A stretch of 64,000 nt of DNA. Origin: Marinibacterium anthonyi (GTDB lineage Bacteria; Pseudomonadota; Alphaproteobacteria; Rhodobacterales; Rhodobacteraceae). The stretch is taken from positions 1,723,501 through 1,787,500 of the forward strand of contig CP031585.1 in the NCBI GenBank assembly GCA_003217735.2. The letters are read 5' to 3'. Shown here in pieces: positions 34,085-42,475 of this stretch. The translations under genes and the position numbers were made by a program. Every line of letters starts with the position of its first letter. The stretch's first letter is position 1. A model generated the notes under the pieces. The model worked only from the letters and a program-made list of their open reading frames with translations. It was not told the origin of the DNA and made no database searches.

Positions 34085-35016
34085 GCGCGACCTTCTTCAT
34101 CGGCGACGTGGCGCTGGACGAATACTTCCTGTCCGAACGCTGGCCCGGCCCGGCGGACAAGGATTTCGTCACCGCCATGGGTGATTACGTCGGCGGATCC
34201 ATCGCCAATGCGGCCAGCGTGCATGCCGCGCTTGGCGGGCCGACAGAGTTCGTGTCGCTGCTGAACACCAGCGCGATTTCGAAACGGCTGTGCGACGAAC
34301 TGGCAGCGCGCGGCGTCTCGATCCGGCACATGATCCATGACGCGGCCATCGCGGAATCGCGCAACCTGATCTTCCTGACCGGGCGCGAGGGCGCGCGCGA
34401 ACACGTGGTGCTGACCGTCGACATGGGCACCCAGCCCATGGAGCTGTCGGGCAAGCTGATGTCCGAACTGCGGCAGGAGGGGCTGGCCTATACCACGCTT
34501 TATCGCGCGCGGCGGCTGCGGCACGGGGCGCTGGCGGGGGCGGATCTGTTCGCCGACCTGCGTGCGCATGGCCGGCGGGTGGTCTTCGACCTGGACGTGG
34601 GTGGCTTCGGACCCGAGGATTTGCCCTATCTCGAAGGGGCTTCGGTGCTGATCTTCAACCAGATGGGCTATACCCAGGCCTTTGGCGACACGCCCATCGC
34701 CCGGCTGGGTCCCTGGCTGCGCGACAACGACGTGGGCTGCATCATCCGCACCCGTGCCGAAGACGGGGCCGAGGCGTTCGACGGGCGGACACACCACGAC
34801 CTGCCGGGCCTGAAGGTGCCCGTGGTCGATGTCACCGGGGCCGGCGACGCCTTTGGCGGGTGCCTGGTGCATGCGCTGGGGCTGGGCGCGGCGCTGGGGG
34901 ATGCGCTGGACCTGGCCATCGTCGCCTCGGCGCGTGCCGTGACGGTGCAGGGACCGGCCGGCGGCATGGCCTGCGCCGCCGAGCTGGCCGGCTTCGCGCG
35001 CCGCTACCGAAGGTGA
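34081..35016 (+). CDS. PfkB family carbohydrate kinase
   Basis: 311 residues. The N-terminal substrate-binding region GDVALDEYFLSERWP and GDYVGGSIANAASVHAALG, and the C-terminal anion-hole/catalytic base block VVDVTGAGDAFGG, are the two PfkB signatures. It phosphorylates a sugar or nucleoside hydroxyl with ATP. Third gene of the coupled BtpA-AllA-like-PfkB unit; its product is the likely substrate for the BtpA-family barrel. Specificity not readable. Confidence 0.92.
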   Translation: MSATFFIGDVALDEYFLSERWPGPADKDFVTAMGDYVGGSIANAASVHAALGGPTEFVSLLNTSAISKRLCDELAARGVSIRHMIHDAAIAESRNLIFLTGREGAREHVVLTVDMGTQPMELSGKLMSELRQEGLAYTTLYRARRLRHGALAGADLFADLRAHGRRVVFDLDVGGFGPEDLPYLEGASVLIFNQMGYTQAFGDTPIARLGPWLRDNDVGCIIRTRAEDGAEAFDGRTHHDLPGLKVPVVDVTGAGDAFGGCLVHALGLGAALGDALDLAIVASARAVTVQGPAGGMACAAELAGFARRYRR

Positions 35017-35034
35017 TCCGACCCATCCGGGTGT

Positions 35035-35086
35035 CCGCCTGATTTGGTGACCTGATCTGGCCGCCTGATTTGTCCACCTGTCGGAC
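35035..35086. repeat. Degenerate 13-base tandem repeat
   Basis: Four units: CCGCCTGATTTGG, TGACCTGATCTGG, CCGCCTGATTTGT, CCACCTGTCGGAC. The last runs into IclR site A (35071-35087). An unpaired TGTCCG half-site starts at 35032. Confidence 0.6.
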
Positions 35087-35087
35087 G
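35071..35087. promoter_or_regulatory. IclR-type operator, site A
   Basis: TGTCCACCTGTCGGACG: arms TGTCCA / CGGACG, spacer CCTGT. One of six matching sites in 35071-46018. It stands only 7 bases before the BKACE remnant, while the other sites are 71-89 bases from a start, which fits a deletion that removed the leader and most of the gene. Confidence 0.7.
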
Positions 35088-35094
35088 CCCCGGC

Positions 35095-35310
35095 GTGCGC
35101 CATGGCTTTGTTCCCGCGCCCAAGACGATGCTGGATGCGCGTGGCCTGCTGGCGCAGGCGGCGATCGCGGGGGGCAACGTGCGGATCGGGCTGAAGGACG
35201 CGACCTGGATCGCGCGCGGCGTCAAGGTGCCGTCGAATGCGGCGATGGTGGAAAAAGCCTGCCGAATGCTTGACGATCCGGGGGTCGAGCGGATGGGCCC
35301 CGGGGCGCCC
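35095..35310 (+). pseudogene. Remnant of a BKACE (3-keto-5-aminohexanoate cleavage enzyme family) C-terminus
   Basis: About 70 codons in frame with the following GST gene. They read GGNVRIGLKDATWIARGVKV then PSNAAMVEKACRMLDDPG, closely matching the C-terminal end of BKACE proteins (GGHVRVGLEDNxYLSRGV...NAELVEKAVRI). The first three quarters of the roughly 300-residue family are missing, including all zinc ligands, so no BKACE activity is possible. The intact gene probably was the first of this IclR-controlled unit. The frame runs on without a stop into the GST gene, so a fused product could be made, but GST has its own ribosome site. Confidence 0.75.
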
Positions 35311-35343
35311 GCGCGGCACTGGGTCTTTGAAAGGACAACGCAC

Positions 35344-35946
35344 ATGCTGACGCTTTTCCATTCGCCGGGCAGCTGCTCGAACGGTATCCTCTACCTGCTG
35401 AACGATCTGGACCTGCCGCACCGGGTCCACGTGGTCGACATCCTGAAGGGCGACCAGAGACAGCCGGATTACCGCGCGCTGAACCCCAAGGGCAAGGTGC
35501 CGGCGCTGCGGCTGGAGGACGGCACCGTGCTGACCGAATTCCCGGTCATCGCCTTCTGGATCGCGCAGTCCGGGGCCTGGCCCGGTGATCCGCTGGCGCA
35601 GGCGCGCACGCTGGAACTGCTGGATTTCATGGTGGCATCGGTGCACATGCGCGGCTTTACCTTCGTCAAGGTGCCGGGCAAGTTCGTTTCGGATCCCGAC
35701 GCGCAGGCCGCCCTTTATGCCCATGGCCGCGACCAGGTGGACCAGGGGCTGGCGATCCTGTCGGAAACCCTGGGCGACAAGGATTACCTGCAGGGCGATT
35801 TCACCATCGCCGACGCGGCGCTGATCTACCTGCTGGACTGGGCCGAGATGGACGGGATCGCAATTGCGGACAACCTGGCCGCCTGTCACGCGCGCCTGCG
35901 GGCGCGCCCGGCCTATGCCGCTTCGGCCGCGCATTGGACGCGATAG
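35344..35946 (+). CDS. Glutathione S-transferase family protein
   Basis: 200 residues starting MLTLFHSPGSCSNGILYLL, with the active Ser/Cys region SPGSCS, the cis-Pro block NPKGKVPALRLEDG and the Glu-Phe/Ser site LTEFPVIAFWIA. The helical C-terminal domain includes YLQGDFTIADAALIYLL (N-capping box Asp). The start is chosen for its AAAGGA; the open frame continues upstream through the BKACE remnant. Likely isomerises or conjugates an intermediate of the aromatic pathway. Followed by the sulfatase 13 bases later. Confidence 0.88.
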   Translation: MLTLFHSPGSCSNGILYLLNDLDLPHRVHVVDILKGDQRQPDYRALNPKGKVPALRLEDGTVLTEFPVIAFWIAQSGAWPGDPLAQARTLELLDFMVASVHMRGFTFVKVPGKFVSDPDAQAALYAHGRDQVDQGLAILSETLGDKDYLQGDFTIADAALIYLLDWAEMDGIAIADNLAACHARLRARPAYAASAAHWTR

Positions 35947-35959
35947 GAAAGGGACGGGC

Positions 35960-37621
35960 ATGGCCGCCAGGAACACCAGGAACATCCTGTTCATCATGTT
36001 CGACCAGCTGCGGTGGGATTACCTGTCCTGCTACGGTCCGGCCACGCCGCACACGCCCAACATCGACCGGCTGGCGGCGATGGGCGTGCGGTTCACCCGG
36101 GCCTACGTGCAGGCGCCGCTGTGCGGGCCGTCGCGCATGTCGACCTACACGGGCCGCTACGTGCAAAGCCACGGGGCCAGCTGGAACGCCACGCCGCTGA
36201 AGGTGGGCGAGGTGACGCTGGGCGATCACCTGCGCCAGGCCGGCATGGGCTGCTGGCTGGTGGGCAAGACGCATATGCACGCCGATGCCGCCGGCATGGC
36301 GCGGCTGGGGCTGGAACCCGACAGCGTCATCGGCGCGCGGGTGGCCGAATGCGGCTTTGACGTCTTCGAACGCGATGACGGGATGCGGGCGGTGGGGCCG
36401 GACGGGCCGCTGGTGGAACCGGGCGGGCAGACCTATGACGCCTACCTGCGCGACAAGGGCTACGATGGCACCAACCCCTGGCACGACCATGCGAATTCCG
36501 GCGTGACCGACGACAACGACGTGCTGTCCGGCTGGTTCATGGCCAATGCCGGGGAGGCCGCGAATATCGAGGAACCCGACAGCGAAACGCCCTACCTGAC
36601 CCGGCGGGGGATGGAGTTCATCGCGACCCACGATGCCCCCTGGCTGTGCCACCTGTCCTATATCAAGCCGCACTGGCCCTATATCGTGCCCGCGCCCTAC
36701 AACGCCATGTACGGGCCCGACGATGTCCGCGCGCCGGTGCGCAGCCGGGCGGAATTCGACCATGCGCACCCGGTGATGAAGGCCTTCATGACCACCCCCG
36801 TCGGCCAGGCCTTCAGCCGGGACGAGGTGCGCGAGGCGGTGATCCCTGCCTACATGGGGCTGATCAAGCAATGCGACGACCAGATGGGCGTGCTGTTCGA
36901 CTGGCTGGAAGACACCGGGCGGATGGAAGACACGATGATCGTCGTGACCTCCGACCACGGGGATTTCCTGGGCGATCACTGGATGGGCGAGAAGACGTTC
37001 TTTCACGATGCCGCCGTCAAGGTGCCGCTGATCATCTACGATCCCTCGCCCAGGGCCGACGCCACGCGCGGCACCACCTGCGATGCGCTGGTCGAGGCGA
37101 TCGACCTGGCGCCCACCTTTGTCGAGGTGGCGGGGGGCAGGGTGGCGACCAACATCCTGGAGGGCCATTCGCTGCTGCCGCTGCTGCATGGGGAAACGGA
37201 GTGGGCCCGCGACGCGGTGATTTGCGAATACGATTATTCCGCCACGCCGCTGGCCGACCGGCTGAACGTGTCGGTCAGGGACGCGGTGATGTTCATGGTC
37301 GCCGATACCCGCTGGAAGCTGATCCATTGCGAGGGCGGGTTTGCCCCGATCCTCTTCGACCTGGTGAATGATCCCGACGAGCTGATCGACCTGGGCACCG
37401 ACCCGGATCACGCCCAGGTGGTCGATGACATGTACGCCAAGCTGCACCGCTGGGCGCGCCGCATATCCCAGCGCACCACCCGCAGCGACGAGGAAACCGT
37501 GCGGCTGCGCACCGCGCTGCGCCGGCAGGGGGTTGTCCTTGGCGCGTACCATGAATCCGACCTGCCCGCAGAGCTGACCGTGGCTTATCGCGGGCGCAAG
37601 GCTGTGATCCGCAGGCCGTGA
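35960..37621 (+). CDS. Type I sulfatase / phosphonate monoester hydrolase family protein
   Basis: 553 residues of the alkaline phosphatase-like superfamily. N-terminal metal Asp in FIMFDQLRWD; Cys55 in CGPSRMSTYTGR, the motif converted to formylglycine; metal-site block VVTSDHGDFLGDH; late Lys in RWKLIHCEGG. The long blocks YIKPHWPYIVPAPYNAMYG and the C-terminal layout resemble the Rhizobium/Burkholderia phosphonate monoester hydrolases more than classic arylsulfatases; these enzymes cut both sulfate and phosphonate esters. No signal peptide, so cytoplasmic. In an aromatic cluster it may unmask a phenol from an aryl sulfate. Confidence 0.88.
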   Translation: MAARNTRNILFIMFDQLRWDYLSCYGPATPHTPNIDRLAAMGVRFTRAYVQAPLCGPSRMSTYTGRYVQSHGASWNATPLKVGEVTLGDHLRQAGMGCWLVGKTHMHADAAGMARLGLEPDSVIGARVAECGFDVFERDDGMRAVGPDGPLVEPGGQTYDAYLRDKGYDGTNPWHDHANSGVTDDNDVLSGWFMANAGEAANIEEPDSETPYLTRRGMEFIATHDAPWLCHLSYIKPHWPYIVPAPYNAMYGPDDVRAPVRSRAEFDHAHPVMKAFMTTPVGQAFSRDEVREAVIPAYMGLIKQCDDQMGVLFDWLEDTGRMEDTMIVVTSDHGDFLGDHWMGEKTFFHDAAVKVPLIIYDPSPRADATRGTTCDALVEAIDLAPTFVEVAGGRVATNILEGHSLLPLLHGETEWARDAVICEYDYSATPLADRLNVSVRDAVMFMVADTRWKLIHCEGGFAPILFDLVNDPDELIDLGTDPDHAQVVDDMYAKLHRWARRISQRTTRSDEETVRLRTALRRQGVVLGAYHESDLPAELTVAYRGRKAVIRRP

Positions 37622-37631
37622 CCACATCGGG

Positions 37632-37648
37632 TGTCCACGTGGCGGACG
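37632..37648. promoter_or_regulatory. IclR-type operator, site B
   Basis: TGTCCACGTGGCGGACG: arms TGTCCA / CGGACG, spacer CGTGG. It lies between the sulfatase stop and the flavin hydroxylase, about 80 bases before the latter's start. Confidence 0.7.
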
Positions 37649-37729
37649 CCCTGCGGCCGCGCGTGGCACCCGGGGCCGGGGGCGGGCAAGACATCCCTGT
37701 CAGAACCAAGGGACAGAGGGGTTTCGATC

Positions 37730-39322
37730 ATGGTCGCCTATCCGCAGGACATTTCGGTTGTCATCATCGGCGGCGGCCCGGCGGGGCTGACCTGCGCCAA
37801 TCTGCTGGCGACCTGGGGCGTGGATTTCATCCTGCTGGAACGCGAAGCCCGGCCCCTGAACCTGCCCCGCGCCATCGTGCTGGACGACGAAGGCGCGCGC
37901 ACGATCCAGACCTTCGGGCTGCACCGGACCTACCTGCAACAGGCGCGCCCCGGCATCGGGTCGCGCTATTACGACGACACGGGCATCTGTTTCGCCGAAA
38001 CCGGGGCGGGCCCGCGCACCTATGGCTTTGCCAAGCGGCACTACATGTTCCAGCCTGAATTCGAAGACGCCCTGCGCGCCGAACTTGACGCCTGCGTGCC
38101 CGGACGGATCCGGTTCAATTCCAACGTCATCCACATCGCGCAGGACGGCACCGGCGCCCGTGTCACGCTGACCGGCGAGGACGGCGGCGAACACAGCATC
38201 GCCACCCACTGGGTGCTGGCCTGCGACGGCGGCCGCAGTCCCACGCGCGAGGCCCTGGGGATCACGATGCAGGGCAATACCTACGAGGCCGACTGGATCG
38301 TCGTCGACACGATGGACGACCCCGACGACACGCTGTTTTCCAAGTTCTACTGCAGCACCACGCGGCCCATGGTGTCGGTTCCCGCACCCCATGGCGGGCG
38401 GCGCTACGAATTCATGCTGCTGCCCGGCGAGACCCGCGAAGAGGTGCTGGAGGATGGGTTCCTTGAAACGCTCATGGCGCCGTTCCGGGCCTATGACCCG
38501 GCCAAGATCATCCGCAAGACGGTCTATACCTTCCACGCCCGCCTGGCCGACCGGTTCCGGCAGGGGCGCATCCTGCTGGTGGGCGACGCCGCGCACCTGA
38601 CGCCGCCGTTTGCCGGGCAGGGGATGAACGCGGGACTGCGCGATGCCCATAACGTCACCTGGAAGATCGCCGCCGTGGAACAGGGCGGCGCCGATGCCGC
38701 GATCCTGGACACCTACGAGGCCGAGCGCCGCGATCCGGCCTGGAGCATGATCCAGCTGGCCGTGGCCATGGGCGAGATCGTGATGCCGGTGGATCCCGAA
38801 CAGATGGTCTTTCGCCGGCTGCTGCTGAAGGCGCTGGACCCGTTCCCGAACGTGCGCGACTACCTGATCCAGATGCGGTTCAAGCCCAAGCCGCGCTATG
38901 ATCGCGGCCTGTTCCTGGGGCTGGATGCGCCGGAATTCGAAGCCTCGCTGGTGGGCGAGATGCTGCCCCAGCCGACGCTCGACACCCCCGACGGCCCCGT
39001 CCTGATGGACGAGGCCCTGGGATCGGGCTTTGCCCTGATCGCCCAGTGCGAAGCCGGGCGGCAGGCGATCGGGGCTCTGGATCGCACCAAGCTGTGCGGT
39101 CTGCCGCTGGGCACCCTGTCGCTGCGCGGCGCGCGGTTCGCCGACCCGGACACCGCGCGCCCGATCCGGACGCATCGCGACCAGGTCATGCTGATCCGGC
39201 CCGACCGCTACTGCGCCGCCGCCGTCGCGCCCGAGGACCTGGGCGCGATGCTGGAGGCCTACGAGGCCAGCCTTGGCCTGCCCAACGCGCGGACCGATGG
39301 GCGACCGTTTGAAACCGCCTGA
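37730..39322 (+). CDS. FAD-dependent aromatic hydroxylase, MhpA-like
   Basis: 530-residue class A flavoprotein monooxygenase. FAD-binding GxGxxG in VVIIGGGPAGLTCANLLATW, the DG block ACDGGRSPTREALG, and GD block LLVGDAAHLTPPFAGQGMNA. These and a C-terminal thioredoxin-like tail place it with MhpA/PheA-type hydroxylases, which add a hydroxyl ortho to a phenol using NAD(P)H and O2 to make a catechol. That product suits the extradiol dioxygenase at 43995. The start has GAGGGG upstream; the frame from 37631 runs through site B and is rejected. Confidence 0.9.
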   Translation: MVAYPQDISVVIIGGGPAGLTCANLLATWGVDFILLEREARPLNLPRAIVLDDEGARTIQTFGLHRTYLQQARPGIGSRYYDDTGICFAETGAGPRTYGFAKRHYMFQPEFEDALRAELDACVPGRIRFNSNVIHIAQDGTGARVTLTGEDGGEHSIATHWVLACDGGRSPTREALGITMQGNTYEADWIVVDTMDDPDDTLFSKFYCSTTRPMVSVPAPHGGRRYEFMLLPGETREEVLEDGFLETLMAPFRAYDPAKIIRKTVYTFHARLADRFRQGRILLVGDAAHLTPPFAGQGMNAGLRDAHNVTWKIAAVEQGGADAAILDTYEAERRDPAWSMIQLAVAMGEIVMPVDPEQMVFRRLLLKALDPFPNVRDYLIQMRFKPKPRYDRGLFLGLDAPEFEASLVGEMLPQPTLDTPDGPVLMDEALGSGFALIAQCEAGRQAIGALDRTKLCGLPLGTLSLRGARFADPDTARPIRTHRDQVMLIRPDRYCAAAVAPEDLGAMLEAYEASLGLPNARTDGRPFETA

Positions 39323-39333
39323 GCGGACCCGCC

Positions 39334-39350
39334 TGTCCGTCTGTCGGACA
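39334..39350. promoter_or_regulatory. IclR-type operator, site C
   Basis: TGTCCGTCTGTCGGACA: perfect arms TGTCCG / CGGACA, spacer TCTGT, 89 bases before the DctQ start. It stands 11 bases after the hydroxylase stop. Confidence 0.75.
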
Positions 39351-39439
39351 AGCGGCCATCGGAAATTGAACCAAGGCGGAGGTTGGCGAAGTCTGGGGGC
39401 GGGGAAGGCTCCGCATTTCGGAGCAAGGGGAGAGAGACG

Positions 39440-39940
39440 ATGATCTGGGTTGGCCGATTGCGCATGGCCGCGCGTGCCCTGGCTTTGGTGGGCTTTGGCG
39501 GATTGCTGGTGCTGGCGGTGATGACGACGGCGGACGTGCTGATGCGCTGGCTGTTCAACGCGCCGTTGCAGGGCGTCAACGATGTCAGCGCGGTGGTGAT
39601 GGCGGTGGTGATCGCCGCCTGCATCCCCGCCAACCTGGCCTTCAAGCAGAACATCAAGGTCGAGGCGGTGGGCCTTCTGGGCGGCGACCGCCTGCACGGG
39701 CTGCTGGAGGTGATCGCAAGCCTGGCCACGCTGGTTTTCATCCTGCTGATGGCCTGGCAATTCGTGCCCTACGTGATCTCGCTGCATGAAACCGGTGATC
39801 GGACCTGGGTGCTGGGCTGGCAGGTCTGGCCGTGGTGGGCGGTGGCGTCGGTGATGCTGTGCTTTGCCGTGCTGGTGCAGGTGATGACCCTTTGCGTCGA
39901 CGTGATCGACCTGCTGACCGGGCGTGCGGCGGCGGTCTGA
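39440..39940 (+). CDS. TRAP transporter small permease (DctQ family)
   Basis: 166 residues with four hydrophobic segments (FGGLLVLAVMTTADVLM; VVMAVVIAACIPA; LATLVFILLMAWQFV; VASVMLCFAVLVQVMTLCV). AFKQNIKVEAV is the usual charged patch. A GGGGAGAGAG ribosome site precedes the start. This set is in the order Q-M-P, unlike the two P-Q-M sets earlier in the window. Confidence 0.92.
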   Translation: MIWVGRLRMAARALALVGFGGLLVLAVMTTADVLMRWLFNAPLQGVNDVSAVVMAVVIAACIPANLAFKQNIKVEAVGLLGGDRLHGLLEVIASLATLVFILLMAWQFVPYVISLHETGDRTWVLGWQVWPWWAVASVMLCFAVLVQVMTLCVDVIDLLTGRAAAV

Positions 39941-39987
39941 CGGCGATCTGACCCCGTCCGGCAAGACTTCAAGAACTGGGAGGACAC

Positions 39988-41289
39988 ATGGACCCTTTGT
40001 ATCTGGCGTTGCTGGGTTTCGGCGCGATGATGGTGATGATCGCGTTGCACGTGCCCATCGGCATTTCGATGGCGCTGGTGGGCGTGACCGGCTTTGCGCA
40101 GATCGTGGGCTGGGGCCCGGCGCTGTCGCTGATGGCCAGCGAACCCGCCGCCTCGATGAGCAACCTCGACCTGGCGGTGATCCCGCTGTTCATGCTGATG
40201 GGCAGCCTGGCCGCCGCCGGCGGGCTGGCGACGGACGTCTACGACATGGCCAACGCGATGATCGGCCACCGCAAGGGCGGGCTGGCCACGACGACGGTTC
40301 TGGCCAGCGCGGGGTTCGGGGCGATCTGCGGATCGGGCGTGGCCACCACGGCGACCTTCGGGCGCGTGGCGCTGCCCGAGATGCTGGCGCGCGGCTACAA
40401 GCCCGACCTGGCGGCGGGGTCCATCGCGGCGGGCGGAACGCTGGGCATCATCGTGCCGCCGTCGTCGATGATGATCCTGTATTCCGTGCTGACCGAACAA
40501 TCGGTGCTGGACCTGTTCACCGCCGCCGTCATCCCCGCGATCCTGGCCGTCGTCTTTTACTTTGCCGCCGTGCAATACACCGTCTGGCGGTCCCCGGCAT
40601 CCGCCCCGCAATCGGACCGCATGCCGATGCGCGACCGGTTGCGCGCCATCGGGCGGGGCTGGGGTGTGATCACGCTGGCCGTGGTGGTGATGGGCGGGAT
40701 CTATTCCGGCATCTTCACCGTGAACGAGGCCGCCGCCATCGGCGTGGTCCTTGCCTTTCTCTTTGCCCTGCTGCGCGGCAAACTGGACCGCAAGACCGTG
40801 CTGAGCGTGCTGGCCGAGGCCAGTTCCGCGACCGCGATGGTCTATATCATGGTCTTCGGGGCAACGATCTTTTCCTACTTCATCGCGGTGTCGGGCGGCG
40901 CGGCCTTCCTGGTCGACAGCATCGCGGCCCTGCCGGTGGCGCCCATCGTGGTGATCTTTGGCCTGCTGCTGCTGTACATCTTCCTGGGCGCCTTCTTTGA
41001 CGAGGTCGCGGCCATGGTCGTCACGCTGCCCTTCGTGATCCCGATCATCACCGGCCTGGGCTATGACCTGGTGTGGTGGGGGATCATCAACGTCGTGGTC
41101 ATCGGCATCGGCATGCTGTCGCCGCCTCTGGGCATCAACGTCATGCTGTTGAATTCCATGCACAAGGACGTGCCGCTGATGACGATCTACCGGGGCGTCG
41201 CGCCCTTCATGGTGGCCGACCTGGTGCGGCTGGTGCTGCTGGTCGTGGTGCCCTCGCTGACCCTGTGGCTGCCCGCGATGCTGCAGTGA
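39988..41289 (+). CDS. TRAP transporter large permease (DctM family)
   Basis: 433 residues, about twelve hydrophobic segments, with GAICGSGVATTATFGRVALPEM, IVPPSSMMILYSVLT and FTVNEAAAIGVVLAF as family landmarks. Ribosome site GGGAGG. Cotranscribed with DctQ 47 bases upstream. IclR site D follows 2 bases after its stop, implying a second, inducible promoter for DctP. Confidence 0.95.
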   Translation: MDPLYLALLGFGAMMVMIALHVPIGISMALVGVTGFAQIVGWGPALSLMASEPAASMSNLDLAVIPLFMLMGSLAAAGGLATDVYDMANAMIGHRKGGLATTTVLASAGFGAICGSGVATTATFGRVALPEMLARGYKPDLAAGSIAAGGTLGIIVPPSSMMILYSVLTEQSVLDLFTAAVIPAILAVVFYFAAVQYTVWRSPASAPQSDRMPMRDRLRAIGRGWGVITLAVVVMGGIYSGIFTVNEAAAIGVVLAFLFALLRGKLDRKTVLSVLAEASSATAMVYIMVFGATIFSYFIAVSGGAAFLVDSIAALPVAPIVVIFGLLLLYIFLGAFFDEVAAMVVTLPFVIPIITGLGYDLVWWGIINVVVIGIGMLSPPLGINVMLLNSMHKDVPLMTIYRGVAPFMVADLVRLVLLVVVPSLTLWLPAMLQ

Positions 41290-41291
41290 GC

Positions 41292-41308
41292 TGTCCGTTT
41301 GGCGGACA
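41292..41308. promoter_or_regulatory. IclR-type operator, site D
   Basis: TGTCCGTTTGGCGGACA: perfect arms TGTCCG / CGGACA, spacer TTTGG, 72 bases before the DctP start. The same gap also holds a 16-base stretch (41323-41338) identical to part of the palindrome at 14082, and two copies of CCGTATCA. Confidence 0.75.
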
Positions 41309-41380
41309 GGGCGAACTGCGCGCACGGGGCGCGCGCCCGGACGCCGTATCAAGAACACCGTATCAGATGGGAGGAACATC

Positions 41381-42391
41381 ATGACAGTCTTCAAGCCGAT
41401 CCTGGCGGGGGTCATCGCCCTGGGGCTGGGCAGCACCGCATCCGCCGAGACGCTGCGGTTCTCCAGCTTCGAACCGCCGGTGGCCCATATCACCAAGACC
41501 ATCCTGACCCCCTGGGCCAAGGACGTGTCGGAGGCATCCAACGGCGAGCTGGACGTCCAGATCTTTGCCGGCGGCACGCTGGGGCGCAGCCCGGCCCAGC
41601 AGGTCAAGCTGGTCGAGGACGGGGTGGCCGATATCGCCTGGATCATCCCGGGCTATTCGCCGGGCCGGTTCGACCAGGGTACGGTGGCCGAATTGCCGTT
41701 CCTGGTGCCCGATGCCACCACCGGGTCGCGGGCGTTGTGGTCGCTGTACGACCAGGGGCTGCTGACCGGGGATTACGACAAGTTCAAGGTCATCGCGGTG
41801 CTCTGTTCCGCGCCCAACGGCATCGCATCGACGATCCCGGTGACGGAACCGGAGGATCTGAAGGGCGTCAAGCTGCGTGCGCCGGGGCCGACCATGCTGA
41901 CGGCGATCAACGCGCTTGGCGCGGTGCCGGTGGGGGGCATCACCGGGCCGACGGCGGCGGAAAGCATCTCGCGCGGGCTGATAACGGGCACGTTCACCCA
42001 GTGGGGCGCGATCGAGACGTTCCGCATGGGCGAGGTGATCAGCGACTACACCGACCTGCCGATGGGCGCGACGCCCATGCTGGTGCTGATGAACAAGGCG
42101 AAATACGACAGCCTGTCGGACACCGCCAAGGCCGCTATCGACAAGTTTTCGGGTGCGGCCTTTGTCGACCGGTTCGGGCCGTCCTTCGACGGCAATGTAA
42201 GCGATGCCAAGGCGCGGGTCACCGGCAAGAACGACATCACGATCATTACGCCCGACGCCGGGTCGGGCGAACGCTGGAAGGACGCGGTGGCCGTGGCGAC
42301 CAGCGACTGGATCGCCAACACCGAAAACGGCCAGGCGATCCACGACGCCTTTGTCGCGGCACTGGCCGATGCCACCGGCGAAGGCAGCTGA
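41381..42391 (+). CDS. TRAP transporter substrate-binding protein (DctP family)
   Basis: 336 residues. The signal peptide ends near TASAE; the mature part has FAGGTLGRSPAQQVKLVEDG, the arginine block DLKGVKLRAPGPTMLTAINALG and GGITGPTAAESISRGLITGT. Ribosome site GGGAGGA. Given the operator in front and the ring-cleavage genes around it, the ligand is probably an aromatic acid or a closely related compound; that is inference. A separate promoter would allow more binding protein than permease. Confidence 0.93.
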   Translation: MTVFKPILAGVIALGLGSTASAETLRFSSFEPPVAHITKTILTPWAKDVSEASNGELDVQIFAGGTLGRSPAQQVKLVEDGVADIAWIIPGYSPGRFDQGTVAELPFLVPDATTGSRALWSLYDQGLLTGDYDKFKVIAVLCSAPNGIASTIPVTEPEDLKGVKLRAPGPTMLTAINALGAVPVGGITGPTAAESISRGLITGTFTQWGAIETFRMGEVISDYTDLPMGATPMLVLMNKAKYDSLSDTAKAAIDKFSGAAFVDRFGPSFDGNVSDAKARVTGKNDITIITPDAGSGERWKDAVAVATSDWIANTENGQAIHDAFVAALADATGEGS

Positions 42392-42429
42392 CCGCGCGCT
42401 GCCGCTTGGGCGGCAGTGGTCAGGGACTC

Positions 42430-42452
42430 GTGCCGCCCGGACCGGGCGGCAC
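42430..42452 (+). terminator. Hairpin after DctP (10-bp stem GTGCCGCCCG / CGGGCGGCAC)
   Basis: Perfect 10-base arms with loop GAC, followed by GTTTCATT, a weak T-run. A second, smaller hairpin (CTGCCGC-TTGG-GCGGCAG) precedes it at about 42399. Together they likely end or attenuate the TRAP transcript. Confidence 0.65.
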
Positions 42453-42475
42453 GTTTCATTCCAGAAGGGGAAGAC

